From: JAAYEA01 sp012689325
Lineage (GTDB): Bacteria > Chloroflexota > Anaerolineae > JAAYEA01
Reading direction: 5' to 3'
DNA length: 44,042 nucleotides
Assembly (NCBI GenBank): GCA_036841525.1
Contig: DAITVZ010000042.1
Location: 1-44,042 of the forward strand
The notes beneath the pieces were generated by a model that saw only the letters and a program-made list of their open reading frames with translations, had not been told where the DNA came from and did no database searches. The position numbers and the translations under genes were made by a program. Below are positions 16,346 through 25,278 of this stretch, piece by piece (within the stretch, counting starts at the first letter, position 1; each line of letters starts with the position of its first letter).

Positions 16346-19240
16346 ATGTATCCTGACAAGCTGGTCATTCGCGGCGCCAAAGAACACAACCTCAAAGACA
16401 TTGACATAACCATCCCTCGCCACAAACTGGTGGTCATCACCGGCGTGTCGGGGAGCGGCAAGTCGTCGCTGGCCTTCGATACCATCTATGCCGAAGGGCA
16501 GCGCCGGTACGTCGAGTCGCTCTCCGCCTATGCCCGCCAGTTCATCGCCCAGATGGAAAAGCCCAAGGTGGACTATATCGGGGGCCTCAGCCCGGCCATC
16601 GCCATCGAGCAAAAGGCCGTGAGCAAGAACCCGCGCTCCACCGTCGCCACCGTCACCGAGATCTATGACTATCTGCGCGTCCTCTATGCCCGGGTCGGCA
16701 CGCCCCATTGCCCCCAGTGCGGGCGCGAGGTCCACGCCCAGTCGGCGCAAGAGATCGTGGAGCAGGTGTCCAGCCTGCCGGCGGGGACGCGGCTCCAGGT
16801 GCTGGCTCCCGTGGCGCGCAACCGCAAGGGGACCTTTCAGGACGCGCTGGAGCAGGCGCGGGCCGATGGCTTCTCGCGGATGCGTGTGGATGGCGAGATG
16901 CGCTCGCTGGACGAGGCCATCGCCCTGGACAAGAAAAAGAAGCACGACCTGGAGCTGGTGGTGGATCGCCTGGCCGTGCCCGAGGCGGTGGAGGGCGACG
17001 ACCGGCGCGCCGAGTTCATCAGCCGCCTCACCGACTCGGTGGAGACCGCGCTGCGGCTCACCGAGGGGCTGGTGCTGATCGGCCAGGAGGGCGGGGAGGA
17101 GCTGCTCCTCTCGGAGCAGAACGCTTGCCCCGAATGCGGCATCAGCTTTCCGGCGCTCAGCCCGGCCATGTTCAGCTTTAACTCGCCGCTGGGGATGTGT
17201 CCCGAGTGCAACGGGCTGGGGACCAAGGTCGAGTTCGACCCGGCCCGTTTTGTGGACCCGGACAAGACGCTGCTGGAGGGCGGCGTGCGCACCTGGGGCG
17301 AGCTGCGGAAAAAGAAAGAGAGCGGCACCTACAAGGCGGCGCAGCAGATCGTCGAGCACTTTGGCTGCACCCTGGAGACCCGGTGGCGCGACCTGTCGCC
17401 CGAGTGCCAGCAGGCCATCCTCTACGGCGGCGCGCACATCAAGTTCAGTTGGGAGACCAATCGCTCCAGCGGCGAGATCGAGACCCAGAACGAGGGCGTG
17501 GTCAAGGAGACGCGCCGCCGCTACCACCAGACCAAGTCCGACGGGATGCGGCGCTGGTACACCAGCTTTATGGGGGAGCAGCCCTGCTCCACCTGCCACG
17601 GGCTGCGGCTGCGCCCCGAGAGCGCCGCGGTGACCCTGGGCGGCCAGACCATCAACGATGTGACGGGCATGAGCATCGCTCAGGCGGTGGAGTGGGCCCG
17701 CGGGCTGTGGCCGCAACTCTCCGCGGAAGAGCAGCAGATCTCGGAAGAGGTGCTGAAGGAAATCCGCGAGCGGCTCTCCTTCTTGCTCAACGTGGGGCTG
17801 CACTACCTGACGCTCGATCGCCCGGCGCGGACGCTTTCCGGTGGGGAGGGGCAGCGCATCCGGCTGGCGAGCCAGATCGGCTGCGGGCTGGTGGGCGTGC
17901 TCTATGTGCTGGACGAGCCGAGCATCGGGCTGCACCAGCGCGACAACCGCCGCCTGCTGGACACCCTCGAGCGGCTGCGGGACATGGGCAACACGGTTTT
18001 GGTGGTGGAGCACGACGAGGAGACCATGCGCACCGCTGACTGGATCCTGGACCTGGGCCCGGGCGCGGGGGTGAACGGCGGGCGGCTGGTGGCCGAGGGC
18101 ACGCCCGAGCAGATCGCGGCGGACCCCGCCTCGCTGACCGGCCGTTACCTGTGCGGCGACCTGGTGGTGAGCTCGCCCAGCGGGCAGCGCCGCCCGGCCA
18201 ACGGCAAGTGGCTCACCGTCGTCGGCGCGCAGCAGAACAACTTGAAGAACCTCACGGTGTCGTTCCCGCTGGGGCTATTCAGTTGCGTCACGGGCGTCTC
18301 CGGAAGCGGCAAGTCCTCGCTGGTGGCGCAGACCCTCTACCCCGCGCTGGCCAAGACGCTGCACGGCGCCGAGGGGAGCGTGGGACGCCACGAGCGCATC
18401 GATGGGCTGGATCAGGTGGGCAAGGTGATCAACATCACCCAGGAGCCGATCGGGCGGACGCCGCGATCCAACCCGGCCACCTATGTGCAGGTGATGGACG
18501 AGATTCGCGAGCTCTTTGCCCTGACGCCCGAGGCGCGGATGCGCGGGTATGGGGCGGGGCGGTTCAGCTTTAACGTCAAGGGCGGGCGCTGCGAGGCCTG
18601 CCAGGGCCACGGCCAGAAGCGGGTGGAGATGCACTTCCTGCCGGACGTGTGGGTGACCTGTAACGTCTGCAAGGGGACGCGCTTTAACCGGGAGACGCTG
18701 CAGATCCGCTACAAGGGCAAGAATATCGCCCAGGTGCTGGACATGGACGTGGCCGAGGCGCTGGACTTTTTCGCCAATGTCCCCAAGGTCAACCGCATGC
18801 TGGAGACGCTGGCGGATGTGGGGTTGGGCTATGTCAAGCTGGGGCAATCGGCGACGACCCTCTCCGGCGGCGAGGCGCAGCGGGTCAAGCTCGCCAAAGA
18901 GCTGGCGCGGGTTGCCACCGGCGACACGATGTATATACTGGATGAGCCAACCACCGGCCTGCACTTTGCCGATATCCAGCGGCTGCTGGACGTGTTGCAC
19001 CGGCTCACCGACGCCGGCAACACGGTGATCGTCATCGAGCACAACCTCGACGTGATCAAGACCGCCGACTGGCTGATCGATCTGGGGCCAGAGGGAGGCC
19101 AGGACGGCGGCTATATCGTCGCCGAAGGGACGCCGGAGCAGGTCTCGGAAGTGGGGGAGAGCTTTACCGGGCAGTTCCTGAGGCGCATCCTGTTGCCACA
19201 GCCGCAGGCGCAGCCCGTGCTGGAAGGGATCGGTGATTAG
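16346..19240 (+). CDS. uvrA: Excinuclease ABC subunit A (UvrA)
   Basis: This is the damage-recognition ATPase of nucleotide excision repair; it works in the cytoplasm as a dimer and loads UvrB. The 964 residues are full length. The first ABC module has Walker A GVSGSGKSS near residue 33 and signature LSGGEGQRIRLASQIG with VLDEPSIGLHQRDN. The second has the same Walker A near residue 650, LSGGEAQRVKLAKEL and ILDEPTTGLHFADI. Zinc-module cysteines are present: CPQCGREV, CPECG..CPECNG, CSTCHG, and CEACQGHG...CNVCKG in the C-terminal half. It has its own promoter and follows the importer operon. The ribosome site GGAGGT (16327-16332) is 13 nt from the ATG, slightly far. Confidence 0.98.
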   Translation: MYPDKLVIRGAKEHNLKDIDITIPRHKLVVITGVSGSGKSSLAFDTIYAEGQRRYVESLSAYARQFIAQMEKPKVDYIGGLSPAIAIEQKAVSKNPRSTVATVTEIYDYLRVLYARVGTPHCPQCGREVHAQSAQEIVEQVSSLPAGTRLQVLAPVARNRKGTFQDALEQARADGFSRMRVDGEMRSLDEAIALDKKKKHDLELVVDRLAVPEAVEGDDRRAEFISRLTDSVETALRLTEGLVLIGQEGGEELLLSEQNACPECGISFPALSPAMFSFNSPLGMCPECNGLGTKVEFDPARFVDPDKTLLEGGVRTWGELRKKKESGTYKAAQQIVEHFGCTLETRWRDLSPECQQAILYGGAHIKFSWETNRSSGEIETQNEGVVKETRRRYHQTKSDGMRRWYTSFMGEQPCSTCHGLRLRPESAAVTLGGQTINDVTGMSIAQAVEWARGLWPQLSAEEQQISEEVLKEIRERLSFLLNVGLHYLTLDRPARTLSGGEGQRIRLASQIGCGLVGVLYVLDEPSIGLHQRDNRRLLDTLERLRDMGNTVLVVEHDEETMRTADWILDLGPGAGVNGGRLVAEGTPEQIAADPASLTGRYLCGDLVVSSPSGQRRPANGKWLTVVGAQQNNLKNLTVSFPLGLFSCVTGVSGSGKSSLVAQTLYPALAKTLHGAEGSVGRHERIDGLDQVGKVINITQEPIGRTPRSNPATYVQVMDEIRELFALTPEARMRGYGAGRFSFNVKGGRCEACQGHGQKRVEMHFLPDVWVTCNVCKGTRFNRETLQIRYKGKNIAQVLDMDVAEALDFFANVPKVNRMLETLADVGLGYVKLGQSATTLSGGEAQRVKLAKELARVATGDTMYILDEPTTGLHFADIQRLLDVLHRLTDAGNTVIVIEHNLDVIKTADWLIDLGPEGGQDGGYIVAEGTPEQVSEVGESFTGQFLRRILLPQPQAQPVLEGIGD

Positions 19241-19307
19241 CGCGTGTTCGCGGAGCCCTGCGGTGGCAGTTCGCAGGCCGCGCCGCACATCGAAGGAGAA
19301 ACGCCAC

Positions 19308-20423
19308 ATGGAGTATCGCAAGCTGGGCAGGACCGGCCTGGAGGTCAGCGCCATTGGGCTGGGCACCGAGTACACCCGCGGCCAGCCAATCGAGACGGTC
19401 TCGGCGCTGCTGGAAGCGGCCATCGATCGCGGCATCAACTATATCGACGTCATTTTCACCATGCCCGAGTTCCTCGACCACCTGACCCCCGTGCTGCGGC
19501 GCCGGCGTGACGAGGTATTCCTCACCGGCCATCTGGGGTCCCACCACAAAGATGGTCAATATGCCAAGACGCGCAGCATGAAGCTGACCCAGGAGATCTG
19601 GGCCGACATGCTCCGCCGCCTGGGCACCGACCGCGTGGACGTGCTTTTCTTGCACAACTGCGACGGCGAGGCGGACTGGGCCGAGCTGACCAAGCCCGGC
19701 GGCCAGATGGAGCTGGCGGCGCGCTACAAGGCGGAAGGCCAGGCCCGCTTCATCGGCTTTAGCGGGCACACCGTGGAGACGGCGCGCCAGGCCCTGGCGC
19801 TGGACATGGTGGACGTCCTCATGTTCCCCATCAACCTGTCGGGCAATGCCGTGCCGGGCAAGCGCGAGCTGCTGGCCGAGTGCGCCGCGCGCCAGGTGGG
19901 CGTGGTGGCCATGAAGCCTTTCGGCGGCGGCAAGCTGCTGCGCGAGGAGCGCACCGTCACGATCTCGCACAACCAGGTGGGCGGCGATACCCTCACTCTG
20001 GCCAAAAAGCAGCCCATTACCCCGGTCCATTGCCTCGCCTACGTGCTGGCCCAGCCGGGCCTGTCGACCGTGGTCCCCGGCTGCAAGGACGTCGCCGAGC
20101 TGGAGGCAGCCCTGAGCTACCTGAGCGCGAGCGAGGCGGGGCGCGACTTTGCGCCGGCGCTGGCCGATTTCGCGCAGTACCGCGAGGGCGAGTGCGTCTA
20201 CTGCAACCACTGCTGGCCGTGCCCGGCGGGCATCGACATCGGCCAGGTGATGCGCTTGCTGGACGAGGGCCGCTCCGGCTCCTTGGCGGCGGCGCGCACG
20301 GCCTATGCGGCGCTGGAGGCCGATGGCGCTGACTGTCAGGAGTGCGGGGCCTGCGTGGAGCGTTGCCCCTTCGGCGCGTACCCCATGGCCGGCATGGCGC
20401 AGGCCGCCGAGCTGCTGGGTTAG
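19308..20423 (+). CDS. Aldo/keto reductase-like protein with C-terminal ferredoxin domain
   Basis: This is a 371-residue protein of the Fe-S aldo/keto reductase type (COG1453-like). The N-terminal (beta/alpha)8 domain begins MEYRKLGRTGLEVSAIGLGT. The C-terminus has two cysteine clusters, CVYCNHCWPC near residue 303 and CQECGACVERCP near residue 344, suited to two 4Fe-4S centres. The usual catalytic tetrad looks incomplete: the Asp is there (NYIDV) and a His (LHNCD), but the expected Tyr (segment IFTMPEF) and Lys (segment VFLTGHL) are missing. ATG 19308 follows AAGGAGA; it starts 67 nt after uvrA. Redox function is uncertain given the missing residues. Confidence 0.8.
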   Translation: MEYRKLGRTGLEVSAIGLGTEYTRGQPIETVSALLEAAIDRGINYIDVIFTMPEFLDHLTPVLRRRRDEVFLTGHLGSHHKDGQYAKTRSMKLTQEIWADMLRRLGTDRVDVLFLHNCDGEADWAELTKPGGQMELAARYKAEGQARFIGFSGHTVETARQALALDMVDVLMFPINLSGNAVPGKRELLAECAARQVGVVAMKPFGGGKLLREERTVTISHNQVGGDTLTLAKKQPITPVHCLAYVLAQPGLSTVVPGCKDVAELEAALSYLSASEAGRDFAPALADFAQYREGECVYCNHCWPCPAGIDIGQVMRLLDEGRSGSLAAARTAYAALEADGADCQECGACVERCPFGAYPMAGMAQAAELLG

Positions 20424-20450
20424 CCGGAGGGCCGATAGAGTGGAGGCGCT

Positions 20451-22205
20451 TTGAGCAAACGCGAGTTCAGGCTGGAGAACGAATACCGCTATAACCGCTC
20501 CGGGGCGCTGCGCTGGATCATCGCGCACCTGGTGCGCTATCCGCTGTTCCCGCTGGTGACGCTGGCCGCCTTTGTCGTCAGCTCTTATCTGCGCAGCTAT
20601 ATCCAGATGTATATAGGGCAGGCATTTGACCTGATCACCACGCCGGGCTGGGCGGCGTCGGCTTTGTTGGCCCTGGCGCTGTCGGTGCTCGGGGCCTCGC
20701 TGGGCGGCGGGCTGGCCGGGCTGTTGGGCGACTATGCCAACGAGTTCCTGGCCCAGCGGATGGAGCGCGACGGGCGCGATGAGCTCTACGCCAGCTTGCT
20801 GGGCAAGAGCCAGACCTTCCATGGGCGCCAGCGCATCGGCGACATCATGGCCCGCGCCACCAACGACGTGCGCATGCTGAACGCCATGGTGAGCCCCGGC
20901 TTGCGCATGATCATGGATTCGGGGCTAAGCCTAGTGATGCCGGTGCTGCTCATCAGCCGCCTCGACGTGAGGTTGCTGCTCGTGCCGGGCATCTTTATCG
21001 TGTTGCTGGTGATCACGGTGTATCAGCACACCCGGCGCTTGCAGCCGGTGAGCATAGCGATGCGCGAGGCCTTTGGCGTGATGAACGCCGGGCTGGCCGA
21101 GGCCATCACCGGCGTGGAGGTGGTCAAGGGCAACGCCCAGGAGGCCAGCGAGGGCGCCAAGTTCGCCCGCAACGCCGGCCTCTTTCGCGACCACTTTGTG
21201 AAGCAAGGCGCCATCCAGGCGCGGTATTGGCCCATGCTGGTCTATACCGTCTGCCGCGCGGCGGGCTTTTTGCACGCCCTGTTGCTTTGGCGCGCGGGCG
21301 AGCTGACGTTGGGGCAGGTGGTCGCCTTTGTGGGACTGATGGGCGCGCTGCAGTTCCCCACCGCCATGTCCGTCTTTACTTTCAACTTGGTCTCGCTGGG
21401 CGTGGCCAGCGCTGGGCGCATCCTGGCGCTCATCAACACCGAGACCGAGCTGGACGAGAACCCGCGCGGGGTCACCCAGCCGATCCGCGGCGAGGTGCGC
21501 TTTGAGCACGTCAGCTTTGGCTACGATGGGCAGCCGGTGCTCAAGGACATCAGCTTTGTGGCCCAACCCGGCGAGACCATCGCCATCGTCGGGCAGACGG
21601 GCTCGGGCAAGACCACGCTGACGCGCCTGATCAACCGCATTTTCGACGCCAGCTCGGGGCGCGTGTTGGTGGACGGGGTCGACGTGCGCGAGTGGAGCAT
21701 GGAGTCGTTGCGCTCGCAGGTCTCGTTCATCGAGCAGGACGTCTTTCTCTTTTCCCGCACGCTGCGCGAGAACATCGCTTTTGGCGTGGCGGAGGCGACC
21801 CAGGAGCAGATCAAGCGCGCGGCGGAGGAGGCCCAGGCCGCCGAGTTCATCGCCTCCTTTCCGCAGGGCTACGATACGGTGGTGGGCGAGCGCGGCGTGA
21901 CCCTCTCGGGCGGGCAACGGCAGCGCATCGCCATCGCCCGGGCATTTCTCACGGACCCGCGCATCCTGGTGCTGGACGATAGCACCAGCGCCATCGACAG
22001 CGCCACGGAGGACCAGATCCAGCGAGCCATGCGGCGGATCAGCCGGGAGCGCACCACGTTCATCATCACCCACCGCCTGAGCCAGATCCGCTGGGCCGAC
22101 CGCATCCTGGTCCTGAAGCGAGGCGAGCTGGTGGACCAAGGAACGCACGAAGAGCTATTGGCCCGTTGCGAGGACTATCAACGGGTGTTCGCCCGCTACG
22201 ACTAG
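20451..22205 (+). CDS. ABC exporter half-transporter with degenerate ATPase site (heterodimer subunit 1)
   Basis: This is a 584-residue exporter subunit with an N-terminal six-helix ABC_membrane domain and a C-terminal ATPase. It has Walker A GQTGSGKTT, canonical signature LSGGQRQR and switch His ITHRLSQ. Walker B reads ILVLDDSTSAID, with Asp where the catalytic Glu normally sits. That is the hallmark of the degenerate-site subunit in heterodimeric exporters such as TM287/288, BmrCD and LmrCD. TTG 20451 is the likely start, with GGAGGC at 20442-20447. The partner starts 9 nt downstream. Cargo is probably drugs or lipids by family; no specific cargo is indicated. Confidence 0.9.
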   Translation: MSKREFRLENEYRYNRSGALRWIIAHLVRYPLFPLVTLAAFVVSSYLRSYIQMYIGQAFDLITTPGWAASALLALALSVLGASLGGGLAGLLGDYANEFLAQRMERDGRDELYASLLGKSQTFHGRQRIGDIMARATNDVRMLNAMVSPGLRMIMDSGLSLVMPVLLISRLDVRLLLVPGIFIVLLVITVYQHTRRLQPVSIAMREAFGVMNAGLAEAITGVEVVKGNAQEASEGAKFARNAGLFRDHFVKQGAIQARYWPMLVYTVCRAAGFLHALLLWRAGELTLGQVVAFVGLMGALQFPTAMSVFTFNLVSLGVASAGRILALINTETELDENPRGVTQPIRGEVRFEHVSFGYDGQPVLKDISFVAQPGETIAIVGQTGSGKTTLTRLINRIFDASSGRVLVDGVDVREWSMESLRSQVSFIEQDVFLFSRTLRENIAFGVAEATQEQIKRAAEEAQAAEFIASFPQGYDTVVGERGVTLSGGQRQRIAIARAFLTDPRILVLDDSTSAIDSATEDQIQRAMRRISRERTTFIITHRLSQIRWADRILVLKRGELVDQGTHEELLARCEDYQRVFARYD

Positions 22206-22214
22206 GAGAGATGC

Positions 22215-24029
22215 ATGGGCTGGATCATGGGCGGCCTCGAGACCGAGGCCTATGACCGAAGCTATAGCGACAAGGAACTGGTGCGGCGCATCGCCCACTA
22301 TTTCCGCCCCTACGCCCGCCAGATGGCCCTGGTGGCCCTGACGCTAACGCTGAACTCGGCAGCGGGCACCGGTGGGCCGATCCTCATCTCGCGCGGCATC
22401 GACATGGTCAGCGAGAGGCCGACGGTGGAGGCCATGTTGCTGCTGGCGGCCGGGGTGTTGCTGCTGGGCATCGCCTCCTGGGTGTTCAACTATATCCGGC
22501 AATGGTTCGGCGCCAAGGTGGTGGGCAACGTGGTGCTCGACCTCCGCAAGGACGTCTTCGACGCCACCATCCGCCACGACCTCTCTTTCTATGATGAACA
22601 CCCCTCCGGCAAGATCGTCAGCCGGGTGACCTCGGACACGCAGGACTTTGCCCAGGTGGTCACGCTGGTGATGAGCCTGTTCAGCGAGGTGCTGCTGGTG
22701 GTGATCCTGACCGTCTGGCTGCTGACGGTCAACCCCTGGCTCACCTTCCTGGTGATCTGCATGACGCCGCTGGCGGCGGGCATCGCTCTGGCCTTTCGTC
22801 GCATCGCGCGTCGTGTGGCGTTGCTGGCCCGCCAGGTGACGGCCAAGATCAACGCCCAGATCCAGGAATCCATCAGCGGCATCGTGGTGGCCAAGAGCTT
22901 TCGCCAGGAGCGGGCGATCTATGACACCTTTGCCGCCAACAACCAGCAGTCCTATCGCGTGGGGCTGCGGCGCGGCATGACGCTCATCTCGATCTTTCCC
23001 ATCATGGGGACCGCCTCCGGGCTGGGCATGGCGCTGCTGGTCTATGCCGGCGGCCTGGCCGCCCGCGATGGCGGCATGTCGCCGGGGAACTGGTACCTGT
23101 TCATGCAGGCGGTGGGCTACTATTGGTGGCCGATGATGAGCATCGCCTCGTTCTGGAGCCAGTTCCAGGACGGCCTCTCCGCTGCTGAGCGAGCCTTTGC
23201 CCTCATCGACGCGGAGCCCAAAGTGGCGCAGACCGGCAGTGAGCCGGTGGGCCGGCTGCAAGGGGGCATCTCGTTCCGCGACCTGGCCTTTAGCTATACC
23301 GGCGCCGAGATGGTGCTGGACGGCTTTTCCCTGGAGATCAAGCCCAAGGAGACGCTGGCGCTGGTGGGGCACACGGGCGCGGGCAAGAGCAGCATCGCCC
23401 GGCTGGTGACCCGTTTCTACGAGTTTCAGCGCGGCGAGCTGTTGGTGGACGGGCGGGACATCCGCAGCCTGGACCTGGGCCAATACCGCCGGCAGATTGG
23501 GCTGGTGCCGCAGGAGCCCTTCCTCTTTTCCGGGACGGTGCGGGACAACATCCGCTACGGCCACCCGGAGGCGACCGATGCGGAGACGCTGCAAGCCGCG
23601 ACGCAGATCAGCCACGGCGACTGGCTGGGCGATCTGCCGAAGGGGCTGGATACGGACGTGGGCGAGCGGGGGGCCAACCTCTCCATGGGGCAGCGACAGT
23701 TGGTGGCGCTGGCCCGCGTGCTGCTCAAGGATCCCAGCATCTTTGTGCTGGACGAGGCCACCGCCAGCGTGGACCCCTTCACCGAGATGCAGATCCAGGA
23801 GGGGCTGGAGACGGTCATGAGCGACCGCACCGCCATCATCATCGCTCACCGCCTCTCCACGGTGAAAAACGCCGACCGCATCGTGGTCATCGACCACGGG
23901 CGGATCATCGAGGAGGGGACGCACCTAGGGCTGCTGGCGGCGGGCGGCCACTATGCGGAGCTCTATAATACCTATTTCCGGCACCAATCGCTGGAATACG
24001 TGGAGCGGTTCGCGGAGGAACAAGCCTGA
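22215..24029 (+). CDS. ABC exporter half-transporter, catalytic subunit (heterodimer subunit 2)
   Basis: This is a 604-residue exporter subunit: ABC_membrane domain then ATPase with Walker A GHTGAGKSS, Walker B FVLDEATASVDP with the catalytic Glu present, and switch His IAHRLST. Its signature is altered to LSMGQRQL, with Met for the second-position Gly. In a heterodimer this altered signature would face the Walker B of the first subunit, which lacks Glu, forming one weak and one competent ATP site. The two genes are thus complementary. ATG 22215 has AGGAGA six bases upstream; ATG 22227 is possible. Confidence 0.92.
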   Translation: MGWIMGGLETEAYDRSYSDKELVRRIAHYFRPYARQMALVALTLTLNSAAGTGGPILISRGIDMVSERPTVEAMLLLAAGVLLLGIASWVFNYIRQWFGAKVVGNVVLDLRKDVFDATIRHDLSFYDEHPSGKIVSRVTSDTQDFAQVVTLVMSLFSEVLLVVILTVWLLTVNPWLTFLVICMTPLAAGIALAFRRIARRVALLARQVTAKINAQIQESISGIVVAKSFRQERAIYDTFAANNQQSYRVGLRRGMTLISIFPIMGTASGLGMALLVYAGGLAARDGGMSPGNWYLFMQAVGYYWWPMMSIASFWSQFQDGLSAAERAFALIDAEPKVAQTGSEPVGRLQGGISFRDLAFSYTGAEMVLDGFSLEIKPKETLALVGHTGAGKSSIARLVTRFYEFQRGELLVDGRDIRSLDLGQYRRQIGLVPQEPFLFSGTVRDNIRYGHPEATDAETLQAATQISHGDWLGDLPKGLDTDVGERGANLSMGQRQLVALARVLLKDPSIFVLDEATASVDPFTEMQIQEGLETVMSDRTAIIIAHRLSTVKNADRIVVIDHGRIIEEGTHLGLLAAGGHYAELYNTYFRHQSLEYVERFAEEQA

Positions 24030-24040
24030 GGGAGTTTGCG

Positions 24041-24391
24041 ATGTCCAAGATGATCGCGTATTGCGGGCTCACCTGCAGCGAGTGCCCGGCGTACCAGGCC
24101 ACCCAGACGGGTGATCCGGCGGCGTTGGAGGCGGTGGCGGCTCGCTGGCGAGTAGAGTACCACGCGGCAGGGATCACCGTCAAGGACGTGATCTGTGACG
24201 GCTGCGTGGTGGAGGGGCGGCACTGCGCCCATTGGAGCGAGTGCGACATCCGCGCCTGCGGCCAGGCGCGCGGCGTGGCCAACTGCGCGCATTGCGCCGA
24301 CTATGCCACCTGCCCCAAGCTGGCACGCTTTTTCGGTTTCGTGCCCTCGGCCAAGGTCACGCTGGACGGGGTTCGCGCCGGGCTGGGGTAG
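24041..24391 (+). CDS. Cysteine-rich DUF3795 family protein
   Basis: This 116-residue protein begins MSKMIAYCGLTCSECPAYQAT, the diagnostic DUF3795 opening, and has about twelve cysteines in CxxC-like groups (CDGCVVEGRHC, CDIRAC, CAHCADYATCP). The spacing suggests bound zinc or an Fe-S cluster. The biochemical role of the family is not established. It starts 11 nt after the exporter gene and is followed after 4 nt by a radical SAM gene, so co-expression is likely. Confidence 0.85.
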   Translation: MSKMIAYCGLTCSECPAYQATQTGDPAALEAVAARWRVEYHAAGITVKDVICDGCVVEGRHCAHWSECDIRACGQARGVANCAHCADYATCPKLARFFGFVPSAKVTLDGVRAGLG

Positions 24392-24395
24392 GGCG

Positions 24396-25268
24396 ATGAT
24401 CGCCGAGATTCAGGCCAAGACGATGCTCTCCTCTTGGGCCAAGCCTGATCCGATGTTCGGGCTCAGGTACAACATGAACCTCTATCGCGGCTGCGCCCAC
24501 CAGTGCATCTATTGCGATTCGCGCAGCGAATGCTACGGCATCGAGAATTTCGCCGATATCTTGGTCAAGGTCAACGCCATCGAGCTGCTGGAGCGCGAGC
24601 TGCCGACCAAGCGCAAGAAGGGGCTGATTGGCACCGGCTCGATGAACGACCCCTACCAGCCTGTGGAGGCGACCTATCAGCTCACCCGGCGGGCGCTGGC
24701 GGTAATCGCCCAATGGGGCTTTCCGGTCAGCGTGCTGACCAAGAGCGACCTGGCGCTGCGGGACCTGGACGTGCTGCAAGACGTGAACAAGGTGCGGGCG
24801 GTGGTCAGCTACACAATCACCGCCGCCGATGACGAGCTGGCGCGGAAACTGGAACCGGGGGCGCCGCCGACCTCGGCGCGTTTTGCGGCGATCGCCAAGC
24901 TGGCGGCGGCGGGGATCGAGACCGGCATCATGATGATGCCGATCCTGCCTTTCATCCTGGATAACGAGGAGAACATCCGCGAGATCGTGCGGCGGGGCGT
25001 GGACGCGGGGGCGCGGCACATCCTCCCGGGGTTCGGCATGACCATGCGCGACCGCCAGCGGGCCTGGTACTATGCACGGCTGGACGAGCGCTTCCCCGGA
25101 TTGCGGGCGCGGTACGAGCGGGCCTATGGGGAGAGCTATGGCTGCCCCTCGCCGCAGGCGCGGCGGCTGGACGGGCTCTTCCGGGAGCTACAGGCCAAGC
25201 ACGGCTTTGCCGACCACCTCGCCCCTTACGAGCCGCCCCCGGGGCCGGAGCAGCTCGCGCTGTTCTGA
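24396..25268 (+). CDS. Radical SAM protein, SplB-like
   Basis: This 290-residue protein opens with the SplB-type block YNMNLYRGCAHQCIYCDSRS, whose CxxxCxxC motif holds the 4Fe-4S cluster that cleaves S-adenosylmethionine. The motif GTGSMNDPYQPVEATYQLTR and ILPFILDNEENI also fit the COG1533 group of spore-photoproduct-lyase-like proteins. Most members outside spore formers have no assigned substrate. The start ATG 24396 lies just after the DUF3795 stop; the longer upstream frame only overlaps that gene. It faces the glycyl radical enzyme tail to tail but looks like SplB, not a glycyl-radical activase. Confidence 0.85.
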   Translation: MIAEIQAKTMLSSWAKPDPMFGLRYNMNLYRGCAHQCIYCDSRSECYGIENFADILVKVNAIELLERELPTKRKKGLIGTGSMNDPYQPVEATYQLTRRALAVIAQWGFPVSVLTKSDLALRDLDVLQDVNKVRAVVSYTITAADDELARKLEPGAPPTSARFAAIAKLAAAGIETGIMMMPILPFILDNEENIREIVRRGVDAGARHILPGFGMTMRDRQRAWYYARLDERFPGLRARYERAYGESYGCPSPQARRLDGLFRELQAKHGFADHLAPYEPPPGPEQLALF

Positions 25269-25278
25269 GGGCGCTCGG

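Noticed and set aside
22344..23924. Long minus-strand open frame opposite the second exporter subunit
   Set aside because: Shadow of high-GC coding; no ribosome site or domain, while the plus strand has complete ABC motifs.
24396..25268. Radical SAM gene as activase of the adjacent glycyl radical enzyme
   Set aside because: Its sequence is SplB-like (GCAHQCIYCDSRS) and it is convergent with the glycyl radical gene, not co-transcribed.
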